Assembly: GCA_030157785.1 (NCBI GenBank)
Contig: JAOAUC010000019.1
Location: 1-64,000 of the forward strand
Direction: 5' to 3'
Source of the DNA: Zoogloea oleivorans
GTDB taxonomy: Bacteria; Pseudomonadota; Gammaproteobacteria; Burkholderiales; Rhodocyclaceae
Length of the DNA stretch: 64,000 nt
The first letter of the stretch is position 1. The number at the start of each line of letters is the position of its first letter. A model generated the notes under the pieces. It was not told where the DNA came from, made no database searches, and saw nothing but the letters and a program-made list of their open reading frames with translations. The translations under genes were made by a program, and so were the position numbers. Positions 1-9,730 of the stretch are shown piece by piece.

Positions 1-55
1 CAATCGAACGCCGTCAACATCATTACTAAAATAAATTCACAACACCCGCAATCGC

Positions 56-1456
56 TCAGTAATCCGGCCCCGAGCCAGTGTACGTTCCCGTGTAATTTTC
101 AAAACGGGTGAACTCACCGAGAAATGTCATTCGGATCGTTCCCGTAGAGCCGTTCCTGTGTTTAGAAATAATCAATTCAGCCATCCCCTTGTCCGGCGAG
201 TCCGGATTGTAGATTTCATCACGGTAAATAAACATAATGATGTCAGCATCCTGCTCAATAGCACCCGACTCCCGCAAGTCAGACGCAACCGGGCGCTTGT
301 TCGGACGTTGCTCAAGACTTCGATTCAGCTGGGACAAGGCAATAATAGGAACGTGCAGCTCTTTGGCGAGAGACTTCACAGAACGAGAAATCTCCGAAAG
401 CTCGGCAGAACGGTTATCACTCTCCTTCAGCGAGGTCATCAGCTGCAGATAGTCGATGACAATCAACCCAAGGCGACCGCATTGGCGATGCAAGCGCCGA
501 CAGCGAGCACGTAAATCGGTGGGGTTTAGCCCAGGCGTCTCGTCAATAAAGATCGGAGCCTCATGAAGCTTGCCCAAAGCGTAAGTCAGGCGCTGCCACT
601 CTTCATCGGTAAGCTTACCCGTACGGATCTTGTGCTGGTCAATCCGCCCCACTGAGGACAAGAAACGAGTTGCCAACTGGGCACCCGGCATTTCCATCGA
701 AAACACGGCAACCGGCAGGCCGGCCTCGACAGCCACGTTCTCAGCAATATTCAGCGCTAACGATGTCTTGCCCATGCCAGGACGAGCGGCAAGCACAATC
801 ATGTCAGAGGGCTGAAGACCGGACGTTTTCTCATCCAGATCAGTCAGACCCGTAGGAACGCCTGTAATACCCGAAGGCGAATCCCGGTCGTAGAGCTCCT
901 GAATACGATCAACAACCTGCCCGAGAATGGGCTGAATGGGCACAAAGCCGCTTACCGTGCGTGCCCCCGCCTCAGCAATCTCGAAGACCTTGGCTTCAGC
1001 CTCGTCAAGAAGCGTCTTGGCATCCTTGCCGGAGGGCGTGAGAGCACTGGCAGCGATCTGATCGCCCACAGACACAAGCTTCCGAAGGATCGCCCGTTCA
1101 CGAATGATCTCGCCGTAACGACGGACGTTGGCTGCAGACGGAGTGCTATTGGCAATCTCGCCAAGGTAAGCCAACCCGCCAACGTGCTCTGCCTCACCGT
1201 TCTTTTCCAGGGCCTCGTAGACGGTCACCACATCAGCAGGCTTACCGTATTCGATCAGCTTGGCAATATGCCGGAAAATCCGGCGATGATCGTCCCGATA
1301 AAAATCTGCCTCATTAACAATATCCCCGACCCGCTCCCAGACCGTGTTGTCAATCAACAAGCCCCCGAGCAAAGACTGCTCCGCCTCGATGGAGTGCGGA
1401 GGCAGACGCAGGGCGGACATGACCGGATCATCGACATGATTTTGAGATTTACGCAT
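56..1456 (-). CDS. dnaB: Replicative DNA helicase DnaB
   Basis: 466 aa ORF; Walker A (ARPGMGKTSLALNIAENVA), Walker B-like LIVIDYLQLM and SDLRESGAIEQDADIIMFIYRDE typical of DnaB. Confidence 0.97.
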   Translation of the reverse strand: MRKSQNHVDDPVMSALRLPPHSIEAEQSLLGGLLIDNTVWERVGDIVNEADFYRDDHRRIFRHIAKLIEYGKPADVVTVYEALEKNGEAEHVGGLAYLGEIANSTPSAANVRRYGEIIRERAILRKLVSVGDQIAASALTPSGKDAKTLLDEAEAKVFEIAEAGARTVSGFVPIQPILGQVVDRIQELYDRDSPSGITGVPTGLTDLDEKTSGLQPSDMIVLAARPGMGKTSLALNIAENVAVEAGLPVAVFSMEMPGAQLATRFLSSVGRIDQHKIRTGKLTDEEWQRLTYALGKLHEAPIFIDETPGLNPTDLRARCRRLHRQCGRLGLIVIDYLQLMTSLKESDNRSAELSEISRSVKSLAKELHVPIIALSQLNRSLEQRPNKRPVASDLRESGAIEQDADIIMFIYRDEIYNPDSPDKGMAELIISKHRNGSTGTIRMTFLGEFTRFENYTGTYTGSGPDY

Positions 1457-1506
1457 GGTCCCTCAGCAAAGCAAGCGGCCCGAAACAGCGCTCCGGGCCG
1501 AAAAAC

Positions 1507-1535
1507 AAAAAGGGCTGCACAAGGCAGCCCTTTTT
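1507..1535 (-). terminator. Rho-independent terminator downstream of rplI
   Basis: aaaaagggctgc-acaag-gcagcccttttt inverted repeat with T tract, between rplI and dnaB. Confidence 0.85.
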
Positions 1536-1563
1536 CGATGGTGAGCCGAAGCCCTCCTTCAGA

Positions 1564-2013
1564 TCAGCTCTCGCCAACCACTGCTACGGTGATGGTAGCA
1601 GTCACGTCGGTGTGCAGGGAGACAACGAGTTGCGTCTCGCCAACAACCTTCAACGGACCTTCCGGCATACGGACAGCGGACTTTTCGACGGCAAAACCAG
1701 CAGCCTTCAGGGCATCGGCAACGTCAGCGTTGGTCACAGAACCAAACAGACGACCATCCACACCCGCCTTGCGACCGATCTTGACAGCCTGACCTTCGAG
1801 CTTGGCGCCCTCAGCCTGGGCGGCAACCAACTGCTCGGCGGCAATACGCTCAAGCTCAACGCGACGAGCTTCGAACTCAGCCAGATTGGCGGTATTGGCA
1901 CGCTTAGCCTTACCCTGCGGGATCAGGTAGTTACGAGCGTAACCGTCCTTGACCTTAACCACATCACCCAGACCACCCAGGTTGACGACCTTATCCAAAA
2001 GAATGATTTGCAT
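1564..2013 (-). CDS. rplI: 50S ribosomal protein L9
   Basis: [36 protein letters not shown]. Confidence 0.98.
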   Translation of the reverse strand: MQIILLDKVVNLGGLGDVVKVKDGYARNYLIPQGKAKRANTANLAEFEARRVELERIAAEQLVAAQAEGAKLEGQAVKIGRKAGVDGRLFGSVTNADVADALKAAGFAVEKSAVRMPEGPLKVVGETQLVVSLHTDVTATITVAVVGES

Positions 2014-2028
2014 GCTGTCTCTCCAGGA

Positions 2029-2298
2029 TTACTGATGCAGGTCGGTGTACGGCAGGAGCGCGAGAAAACGCGCACGCTTGATCGCGGTGGACAGCTGACG
2101 CTGGTAACCGGACTTGGTGCCGGTGATGCGAGCCGGCATGATCTTGGCGTTTTCGGTAACGAAATCCTTGAGGATATCCACATCCTTGTAATCGATCTCT
2201 TCGATCTTTTCTGCGCTAAAGCGGCAGAACTTGCGACGCTTGAAGAGACTGCGACCACCACGGTCGTCTTTACGCTTCGTTGCTGGCTTGAATGCCAT
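2029..2298 (-). CDS. rpsR: 30S ribosomal protein S18
   Basis: [39 protein letters not shown]...; start trimmed from the longer ORF 2029..2460. Confidence 0.96.
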   Translation of the reverse strand: MAFKPATKRKDDRGGRSLFKRRKFCRFSAEKIEEIDYKDVDILKDFVTENAKIMPARITGTKSGYQRQLSTAIKRARFLALLPYTDLHQ

Positions 2299-2614
2299 GA
2301 TTCGTTCCTTCCAAAAATTCGATCGTATCGATATGCAGCACAGGCACCCTGCTGCGCAGACTTTTCGCTGCAAAGAAACCAGTGAGCCGGGCGGGGCTTC
2401 CGAGCCGGGCAACAGCAAGCAATTTTGCTTTGTCACCGACCGCCACCACCTGCAGCTCAAGCTCTACGTCACGCGAGAGCCCCGCTTCCACCTGCTTCGA
2501 ACGGTGCTCGATGCGCCCTGCCAGCACCGGCACGCCGCCGGGGGAGTAGCGCATCTGACCGATCTCGGCCAGGATGCCATCTATCTCAAAACTGTTGCGA
2601 CCTGCTTCCTGCAA
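2270..2614 (-). CDS. priB: Primosomal replication protein N (PriB)
   Basis: OB-fold-type small protein located between rpsF and rpsR, the canonical priB position; overlaps rpsR start by 29 bp. Confidence 0.85.
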   Translation of the reverse strand: MQEAGRNSFEIDGILAEIGQMRYSPGGVPVLAGRIEHRSKQVEAGLSRDVELELQVVAVGDKAKLLAVARLGSPARLTGFFAAKSLRSRVPVLHIDTIEFLEGTNHGIQASNEA

Positions 2615-2615
2615 A

Positions 2616-2996
2616 TCAGGCGGCGGGCTGCTGCTCGGCCGGCTTGACCTCTTCAGAGGAAGTCAGGGAGCGAGCTTTTTCTTCCTTCATCATCGGCGAC
2701 GGCGTCGTGACGGCGCGCTTCATGCGGATGGAGAGATGGCGCAGGATGGCGTCGTTGAACTTGAAGCCATGCTCCAGTTCGGCGATGGTGGGCTGATCGC
2801 ACTCGATGTTCATCAGCACGTAGTGAGCCTTGTGGATCTTGTCGATCGGGTAGGCCAACTGACGGCGACCCCAGTCTTCCAGACGATGAATCTGGCCGCC
2901 CTGGGTGGTAACGAGGCTACGGTAACGCTCGATCATGGCGGGCACCTGCTCGCTTTGATCGGGGTGGACAATGAATACGACTTCGTAATGACGCAT
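2616..2996 (-). CDS. rpsF: 30S ribosomal protein S6
   Basis: [26 protein letters not shown]...[25 protein letters not shown]; start trimmed from ORF 2616..3098. Confidence 0.97.
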   Translation of the reverse strand: MRHYEVVFIVHPDQSEQVPAMIERYRSLVTTQGGQIHRLEDWGRRQLAYPIDKIHKAHYVLMNIECDQPTIAELEHGFKFNDAILRHLSIRMKRAVTTPSPMMKEEKARSLTSSEEVKPAEQQPAA

Positions 2997-3018
2997 GAAA
3001 TCTCCTTCTGGATCAAAA

Positions 3019-3042
3019 CCCTCCGTCATGCGAACGGTAGGG
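3019..3042 (-). promoter_or_regulatory. Hairpin in rpsF 5' leader (candidate S6:S18 autoregulatory element)
   Basis: Minus strand CCCT-A-CCG-TTCGCATGA-CGG-AGGG stem just upstream of rpsF. Confidence 0.4.
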
Positions 3043-3118
3043 CAAGGTAAAAAATCGTCCGAACGAGGCAATGCGTGCGCCAATACTGCCTGGCACACGC
3101 AAACCTTTCGGGGGAATT

Positions 3119-3211
<93 letters not shown>

Positions 3212-3248
3212 AGATGGAGGCAGCACTATATATGAAAAAATCTGGAAG

Positions 3249-5303
3249 TCAAAGACTATTTTCAGCTTCGCGCATTCTGCCGGCCCGATCGGGGAGTCGC
3301 ACGTAGTCCACCAGCGCCTGAACTTCAGCGGAGGGAGGTGGCGTAAGAAGGCTCACGATGGCGATGACGACGAAACCAACGGGCACACCGAACACCCCGC
3401 TGGAGATCGGATGAATATCGAGCCAAGCATCACCCATGTTTCCGCCAAAGAACGGATGAGTCCGCACAATGTAGTAAAGCGTGATTCCCAGGCCCGCGAT
3501 CATGCCGGCAACGGCACCCCATTTGTTCGCCCTTCTCCAGAAAATACCCAGAACAAGAGCCGGAAAGAAGGCCGAAGCCGCGATGGAAAAGGCCAGGCCC
3601 ACCATCAGGAGGATGCTGTCCGGACGCAAGGAAGCCACCCACGCAGCCACGACCGCCACGACCAACAACTGGGACTTGGTGATAACAAGTCGCCTCTGGG
3701 TGGAGGCCTGGGGATTAACCATCTTGTAGTAGAGATCGTGGGACAGGGAGTGGGAAATAGTGAGCAGCAGCCCGTCCGCGGTAGACAAGGCCGCAGCCAG
3801 CCCGCCGGCAGCCACGAGCCCCGAAACCACGTACGGCAGGCCTGCAATTTCGGGGACCAGGAGCAGGATCACGTCACTGTTCAGGGTGAGTTCAGCAAGC
3901 TGGAGAATACCGTCGCCGTTGATGTCCTCCACCTTTACGAGTCCTACCCGCCCCCAGGAGGCCACCCAGTGCGGCAAGGTGCCAATGTTCGAGCCAACGA
4001 GGTTGCTGTACACCTCCCATTTGGCAAAAACCGCATAGGCCGGCGCTGTAACATAGAGGAGAAATATGAAAAATAGCGACCAAAACACGGAACGTCGTGC
4101 CGCGCTCACACTCGGCGTCGTGTAGTAGCGCACCAGGATGTGCGGCAAGGCTGCGGTTCCGACCATCAGCACGAAGGTCAGGGCAATAAAGTTATTGCGC
4201 ACACTGTCTCGGCTCGCCTGATCAGCCCCCGGATGGGCCTCGGCGTGGGGAGCGGGATGGACTGCCCGGGTCAGACTGTCCTGCCGGCCCCTCTCCCACT
4301 TCAGACGAGCTTCGTCGGGCGTGCGGGGCAAGTCCCGGAGGGTCCGCTCGGCTGCGGAGATATCACGGGCCGGCGCGCCCTGTGTACGTAACTCGGTCAC
4401 CCGCTGCACCTGCCCGATACGCTCGGCAGCCAGGGAGTCGGGCAGATCGGCAATCTTGCGGGCGTACTCCTCGGCGCGATAGCGGTACTGAGCCCGCACC
4501 TCGTTTTCCCGCGGTTCGGAGAAGAGCTCAAGCTCTTTGACACCCAGATCCTGCAGAACCTTGCCGTACATCACCTGAGGCACAGGAACCCCGGTCACTT
4601 TGTAGGACAGAATCGTTACTGGCACCAAGTAGGCAATGATCAGAATCAGGTACTGGGCGACCTGGGTCCAGGTGACGGCACGCATGCCGCCGAGAAAAGA
4701 ACAAACCAGTATCCCGGCCAAGCCGACAAAAACACCAATCTCGAACTCAATCCCGATAAAGCGGCTGGTGATCAAACCCACACCATAGATCTGCGCAACC
4801 ACATAGACGAAGCTGGCCAGCACACCTGCAAACACGCCGACGACCCGGGCGAAGTGCCCCTCGTAACGGGCACCGAGAAAATCGGGAATGGTGAACTGGC
4901 CAAATTTACGCAAAAAAGGCGCCAGTAGTAGCGCGACCAGAACATAGCCGCCAGTCCAGCCCGTCACGAAGGCCAAGCCCTCAAAACCCGAGTAATACAA
5001 GGTGCCGGCCAGCCCGATGAAGGACGCGGCACTCATCCAGTCAGCAGCCGTGGCCATGCCGTTGAACAATGCCGGAACCCGCCGTCCGGCCACGTAATAC
5101 TCGGAGACGTCGGAGGTCCGGCTCATGACCCCGATCGAGGCATAGATCGCAATGGTCGCGAAAAGAAAGATCTGCCCGATCCACCTGGGCGACAGGCCGA
5201 GCTGCTCGGCGACCGCGAGCAAACCCACCAGGCTGACAAAGCCTGCAACGTAAAGTATGTAGTAGCGCCCGAGGCGGCGGAACAGCGCGGGGGTCGTACT
5301 CAT
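3249..5303 (-). CDS. Sodium:solute symporter (SLC5/SSS family, VC_2705-like, ActP-related)
   Basis: 684 aa multi-TM protein; SDVSEYYVAGRRVPALFNGMATAADWMSAASFIGLAGTLY; long hydrophilic insert; pairs with DUF4212 gene. Confidence 0.88.
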   Translation of the reverse strand: MSTTPALFRRLGRYYILYVAGFVSLVGLLAVAEQLGLSPRWIGQIFLFATIAIYASIGVMSRTSDVSEYYVAGRRVPALFNGMATAADWMSAASFIGLAGTLYYSGFEGLAFVTGWTGGYVLVALLLAPFLRKFGQFTIPDFLGARYEGHFARVVGVFAGVLASFVYVVAQIYGVGLITSRFIGIEFEIGVFVGLAGILVCSFLGGMRAVTWTQVAQYLILIIAYLVPVTILSYKVTGVPVPQVMYGKVLQDLGVKELELFSEPRENEVRAQYRYRAEEYARKIADLPDSLAAERIGQVQRVTELRTQGAPARDISAAERTLRDLPRTPDEARLKWERGRQDSLTRAVHPAPHAEAHPGADQASRDSVRNNFIALTFVLMVGTAALPHILVRYYTTPSVSAARRSVFWSLFFIFLLYVTAPAYAVFAKWEVYSNLVGSNIGTLPHWVASWGRVGLVKVEDINGDGILQLAELTLNSDVILLLVPEIAGLPYVVSGLVAAGGLAAALSTADGLLLTISHSLSHDLYYKMVNPQASTQRRLVITKSQLLVVAVVAAWVASLRPDSILLMVGLAFSIAASAFFPALVLGIFWRRANKWGAVAGMIAGLGITLYYIVRTHPFFGGNMGDAWLDIHPISSGVFGVPVGFVVIAIVSLLTPPPSAEVQALVDYVRLPDRAGRMREAENSL

Positions 5304-5315
5304 CCTAAGCCGCTC

Positions 5316-5621
5316 TCAATCCTCGTTATACATGCCATAGCGCCGCTCGAGCCGGGTCATCCAGCGGTCGTAAAGCCAGACAATCAGTAGAAAAACGATC
5401 AGCGCGCCCTGCGCCGCCATGTAGAAACCCAGGGGCCAGCCGAGAAAAATCACCGAATTCATTTCGTCTGCAAACCAGCCCGGCAGGAAGCTCACGCTGG
5501 CCCAGACAAGCAAGAGGACTCCCGTCAGGCGCAACGTGGCCCGCCAATAGGCCTGCTGTCTTGCGGCGGTATCGCTCACTCTCCACTCCCCTCCGGCCCG
5601 ACTCAGGGCCGCTGTAATCAC
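5316..5621 (-). CDS. DUF4212 small membrane subunit associated with the symporter
   Basis: 101 aa, two TM segments; YWRATLRLTGVLLLVWASVSFLPGWFADEMN...GWPLGFYMAAQGALIVFLLIVWLYDRWM. Confidence 0.85.
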   Translation of the reverse strand: MITAALSRAGGEWRVSDTAARQQAYWRATLRLTGVLLLVWASVSFLPGWFADEMNSVIFLGWPLGFYMAAQGALIVFLLIVWLYDRWMTRLERRYGMYNED

Positions 5622-5651
5622 CGCCGAGTATAGCGTCGCCGGACCAAAGCC

Positions 5652-7091
5652 CTATAGTTGATAGCGAATTTGGAGTTTTTGCTGAAGCTTGCGGGCTTGG
5701 CGGAACGACTCTTTCAAGAAGGATCGCTCAAGCTCGTTGAGATCGTCCGGTGCAAGCAGATTGGGCGGTGTGCCGGGTACTCTTTGCCGACGCAACCTCA
5801 TCTGCTGAATGACGTTCAGCGCCTCGACCAGGGCATCAGTTTCCCTGGGCGCCCAACGCAGCATGGCCCCCGCCGCCCGTAACCGACCCGCAGTGGACGT
5901 CTCTCCAATACCCAAAGCCAGTGCATAAATACGGGCCGCATCGACAAAAGGCCGGGTGCCATCACGTTTCAGATCAAGAAAACCGGTCTCCCGATCCACC
6001 ACGAAATCGCGGATGCGGCCCAATGGCGGACCGCTGCGCAAGGCATTGCCGGCCATGAACCGAAGAAACAGGGGGTTGTCGGCCGCCGTGGAGAGGAGCC
6101 AGTCTTTCAGGTCGACGGCCAGCGCCCCTTCACCGGCAAGAGGCCGGAAGTCGAAAAAAATGGTCGCATTGAGGAGATCATCCGGACTCGCAGAACGCAT
6201 CCACTCGACGAACTGCCCCCGCCACTCCCCAAGGGACAGGCACCACTTCGGATTACCCGCCATCACCCCCCCCTTGCAGAGAGGAAAACCGCACTCGTCG
6301 AGCAGCTCATTGACCCGCCGGGCAAAGGGCAGGAAGCGGACGCGCAGCCCTTCGGCTTCTTGCTCGGATTCCGACGCAAAGATGAGACCGTTGTCCTGAT
6401 CTGTATCGAGAGTCTGTTCGAGACGCCCTTCAGAACCGAAAGTCAGCCAGCACCAGCGTACGAGAGGCAACTCGAACTCCGTCTCGGCAATATCGATGGC
6501 CGCTAATACGATCAGATCGTTGAGAATCGCGATCCATTCGCTGACGTGTTCGGCACCGGCCCCCTCATCGACCAGCGCTCCTGCAGCTTCGCGTACCCGT
6601 CCGGCCACCCTGGCAAGGCCGGGCGCATCGGTGGCGGCCTGGATCGCTTCAACGAGATCTTCCGTTTCGAGACGCCTGGTGGCGTAAAGATCACCTCGGG
6701 ATACGACGCCGACAAAGCGGCCGGCACCGTCAAGCACGACCAGATGACGCAGGTCGTAACGGGCCATGGCGAGCCGCGCTTGGTGGACACTGGCCGACAG
6801 CGGCAGGGAGATCACACCTCCGGTCATTACGCCGGCTACCGGCTCGTCGAGATCGCCGGCAACCAGGGCCACCCGCTCGATGGCATCGCGCTGAGTCAGG
6901 ATGCCGAGGGGCCGCAGGCTGGCCGGATCGACCACCACGACTGTCCCGACACGTGCAGCGCACATGCGCCCGAGTGCTTCGCGGACACTGCTATCGGGCC
7001 CCACGTGCACCGGATTACGCCGCAAAAACCCACCGAGACAGCCAGACAACCGGGGCTCGTCCACATCCTCCTCGAACAATTCGGCGGCCAC
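5652..7091 (-). CDS. CBS-domain pair plus DUF294 nucleotidyltransferase-like signalling protein
   Basis: N-terminal tandem CBS; NTase-like motif FGSEGRLEQTLDTDQDNGLIF; C-terminal DUF294_C-like helical region. Confidence 0.85.
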   Translation of the reverse strand: MAAELFEEDVDEPRLSGCLGGFLRRNPVHVGPDSSVREALGRMCAARVGTVVVVDPASLRPLGILTQRDAIERVALVAGDLDEPVAGVMTGGVISLPLSASVHQARLAMARYDLRHLVVLDGAGRFVGVVSRGDLYATRRLETEDLVEAIQAATDAPGLARVAGRVREAAGALVDEGAGAEHVSEWIAILNDLIVLAAIDIAETEFELPLVRWCWLTFGSEGRLEQTLDTDQDNGLIFASESEQEAEGLRVRFLPFARRVNELLDECGFPLCKGGVMAGNPKWCLSLGEWRGQFVEWMRSASPDDLLNATIFFDFRPLAGEGALAVDLKDWLLSTAADNPLFLRFMAGNALRSGPPLGRIRDFVVDRETGFLDLKRDGTRPFVDAARIYALALGIGETSTAGRLRAAGAMLRWAPRETDALVEALNVIQQMRLRRQRVPGTPPNLLAPDDLNELERSFLKESFRQARKLQQKLQIRYQL

Positions 7092-7103
7092 TGCGCCTCC
7101 GAT

Positions 7104-9269
7104 CTAGTACTTGACCCGTGCGTAGTAGGTCTTTTCAGACGCCCGGCGAGCCTCACCAAGAGTCCGGATACCCATCTCCGCCAGCAGCGGGATCATGCGC
7201 AGGAAAACCTCCCCGGTGACGATCGCATCGCCGATTGCCGTGTGGCGCCCCATGATGTTCACCCCCATACGTTCGCAGATCGCCTCCAGCCGGTGGGACT
7301 CCTGAGAAGGATGAATCACGGCCGAGAGCAGCAGGGTATCCAGCACCGGCTGGGCGAAGCGGATGCCCGTACCCTCTTCCTTGAGCTGCAGGAAACGCAT
7401 GTCGAAAGCGGCGTTGTGGGCAACCAGCACCGTATCCTCGGCAAAGGCATGGAAGGCCGGCAGCACCTTGCTCATCGGCGGCTGCCCCAGAAGCATTTCG
7501 GGCGTAATCCCGTGAATCTTAGTGGAAGACTCAGGCAGTTCGCGGAGGGGATCGACCAGTTGATCGAAGGACTCCGACTTGAGAAGCTTTCCGTTAACAA
7601 TCCGTGTCGCACCGATCTGGATGATCTCGTCGCCCTCGGAAGGATTGAGGCCGGTGGTCTCGGTATCAAAGACCGTAAAGGCCAGCTCGGCGAGCGGACG
7701 ATCGTCGAGTTCGTGACTGGCTTCGGTCTGCTTGAAGAGATCGAAGTCGTAATACTCCGGACGGCTGTCCTGTTTCAGGTAGGCCGACGCGTCCACCTGA
7801 TCCTGGGGCGTAGCCGACGGAAGGAGCAGACGGAAGAAGGCTCGGTGCTGGGTTTTCTCCCGCTGCAACCACATTTCACCGTCGTGGCGGGCAATCACAT
7901 CGCGCACCGTCAAGGGTGAGCTTTCGCCGGCAAAGGCCATCGGCTCCAGCTCCCAGGACATCACGGTTTCCGTGCTCATGGCCTGCCCCGACCAGATCAG
8001 ATCCAGGTGCACCAGACGTCCGGCCGAGGTCAGGCGGAAACGAACCTCGCGCACCTCGAACTCGTCGGATAAACGACTGGCCAGATAGCTGATCGCCTGC
8101 AGCAGAGAGAAGCTGTCCACCTTCACCCACACGTCGGGGTCCACGTCTTCCAGCTTGGTGGGCAGACCGAGCTTCTTTTCGACACGACGCTGGGCCGCCG
8201 CCACCAGATCGGCCCCGAGCATTTCGTCGAGAGGCCAACGTGTTTTGAGGGAGTCGGCGAAAGTATTGGCAGTTTCATCAAGCCGGCTGCTCATCCCCTG
8301 CACTTCGTCGCGAATCACCTTCAGGAAACGATCCTTCAGTTCCGTATCGAGATCCGGATACTCCAGCATCTCGGCTGCTGCCCGCAGATTGGCGAGGGAC
8401 GAGCGGCTCCCCTCGGTGAGGGAGTGCAACATCTGGTCGCGCTTGGTCTCGGCCTCAAAGTTGCGCGTGATGTTGTCGAGCATCAGCACAAAGCCGGACA
8501 CCGTCGACTCGGTCTCACCCTCAACGGCCGACAAAACGGGCGCCATCTGCACCCGCAGCAACTGCCCGGCGCGGGTGGTTGTCACAAAGTTGGCGACGGG
8601 CTGGGCGCTCTGCCGGCGAATGCGCTCCTGGATGCTCTCCAGCGCATGCACGATCAGGTTGCGCTCGAAAACCATGTAGATCGAACGTCCGAGCCCGATG
8701 ATCTCACCCCCGCCAGCCGCCGTGGGGGCATCCGACAGGGCCTTGAACTGCAGCCTCGCCCGGTTGTTGTAGAGCAGGATGCGGCCATCCAGATTGCACA
8801 CAACGACGCTCTGGTTCAGCTCGGACATCAACGCGGCCAGCCTGTTACGCTCCTCCTCCACCGACAGACGCGCCTCACGGACACGCACCTCCACGTCTTC
8901 CTGAAGACTGCGGCGCTGGTCGGCAAGCAGATTGACCGACTCGGCAATGCGCTGGAGTTCGGGCGAGCCCGTCGGCTTCAGGCGCCGGGCCGGGTCAGTG
9001 CCGACAATCAGGCCGAGCTCATCAGCCAGCATGGCGGGCGCAGCCAGGTTCTCCTGGACGAAGGATTTCATCATCACCGCCGCCGCCCCGGCCCCCACCA
9101 GCCCGATCATGATCAGCAAACCGAGCCGGGGATTCAGAATCGGCTCCAGCACCTCCCGCTCGTATGGACTGAAATCGCGCCACACAGTAATGCCGGCGGC
9201 CGCCAGCACACCCACAACCAGGACGCAGGCCGAAAGGATCGCCAGCGCCTGCCTTGACTTGAGGCTCAT
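7104..9269 (-). CDS. Membrane sensor (2 TM, HAMP/PAS-like, degenerate histidine-kinase module) fused to C-terminal DEDDh 3'-5' exonuclease
   Basis: 721 aa; N-terminal TM segments, PAS-like region, HisKA-like helix without an H-box His, C-terminal FTVFDTETTGLNPSEGDEIIQIGATRI...VAHNAAFDMRFL...GRHTAIGDAIVTGEVFL (DnaQ-type ExoI/II/III). Confidence 0.85.
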   Translation of the reverse strand: MSLKSRQALAILSACVLVVGVLAAAGITVWRDFSPYEREVLEPILNPRLGLLIMIGLVGAGAAAVMMKSFVQENLAAPAMLADELGLIVGTDPARRLKPTGSPELQRIAESVNLLADQRRSLQEDVEVRVREARLSVEEERNRLAALMSELNQSVVVCNLDGRILLYNNRARLQFKALSDAPTAAGGGEIIGLGRSIYMVFERNLIVHALESIQERIRRQSAQPVANFVTTTRAGQLLRVQMAPVLSAVEGETESTVSGFVLMLDNITRNFEAETKRDQMLHSLTEGSRSSLANLRAAAEMLEYPDLDTELKDRFLKVIRDEVQGMSSRLDETANTFADSLKTRWPLDEMLGADLVAAAQRRVEKKLGLPTKLEDVDPDVWVKVDSFSLLQAISYLASRLSDEFEVREVRFRLTSAGRLVHLDLIWSGQAMSTETVMSWELEPMAFAGESSPLTVRDVIARHDGEMWLQREKTQHRAFFRLLLPSATPQDQVDASAYLKQDSRPEYYDFDLFKQTEASHELDDRPLAELAFTVFDTETTGLNPSEGDEIIQIGATRIVNGKLLKSESFDQLVDPLRELPESSTKIHGITPEMLLGQPPMSKVLPAFHAFAEDTVLVAHNAAFDMRFLQLKEEGTGIRFAQPVLDTLLLSAVIHPSQESHRLEAICERMGVNIMGRHTAIGDAIVTGEVFLRMIPLLAEMGIRTLGEARRASEKTYYARVKY

Positions 9270-9276
9270 TGCGGGC

Positions 9277-9651
9277 TCAGGCCGGAATATCCAGCAGGAA
9301 TTTCACCTTGGACACCAGCTCCCGCGTCGAGAACGGCTTGGTCATGTAGGCATCCGCCCCCATCGCCATGCCCTTGGTCACCTCGGTCTCACGGCCCTTG
9401 GCCGTCAGCATCAGAATCCGCGTCCCCTGCAGGGCCGGCTCGGCACGTATTTCCTGGCACACCTCATAGCCGTTCTTGCGCGGCATCATCACATCAAGCA
9501 GCACCAGATCGGGCGACTCGCTGCGTACCAGATCAAGCGCCTCCTGGCCGTCATTGGCGATACACACAATGAAGCCCTCACGCTTCATCAGGAATTCCAG
9601 AGAAATGACGATGTTTTGCTCGTCATCAGCGATCAATATTTTTTTGGTCAT
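9277..9651 (-). CDS. Single-domain response regulator (CheY-like receiver)
   Basis: 124 aa; KILIADDEQNIVISLEFLMKREG...PDLVLLDVMMPRKNGYEV...MLTAKG...GADAYMTKPFS. Confidence 0.93.
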   Translation of the reverse strand: MTKKILIADDEQNIVISLEFLMKREGFIVCIANDGQEALDLVRSESPDLVLLDVMMPRKNGYEVCQEIRAEPALQGTRILMLTAKGRETEVTKGMAMGADAYMTKPFSTRELVSKVKFLLDIPA

Positions 9652-9730
9652 TCGGTCCCCTCCCTCTCATCGTCATCCGGAGCAGGGCTGCAGACATGCG
9701 AGCCTCATCCCCGGCGCGAGAATTCGTAGT

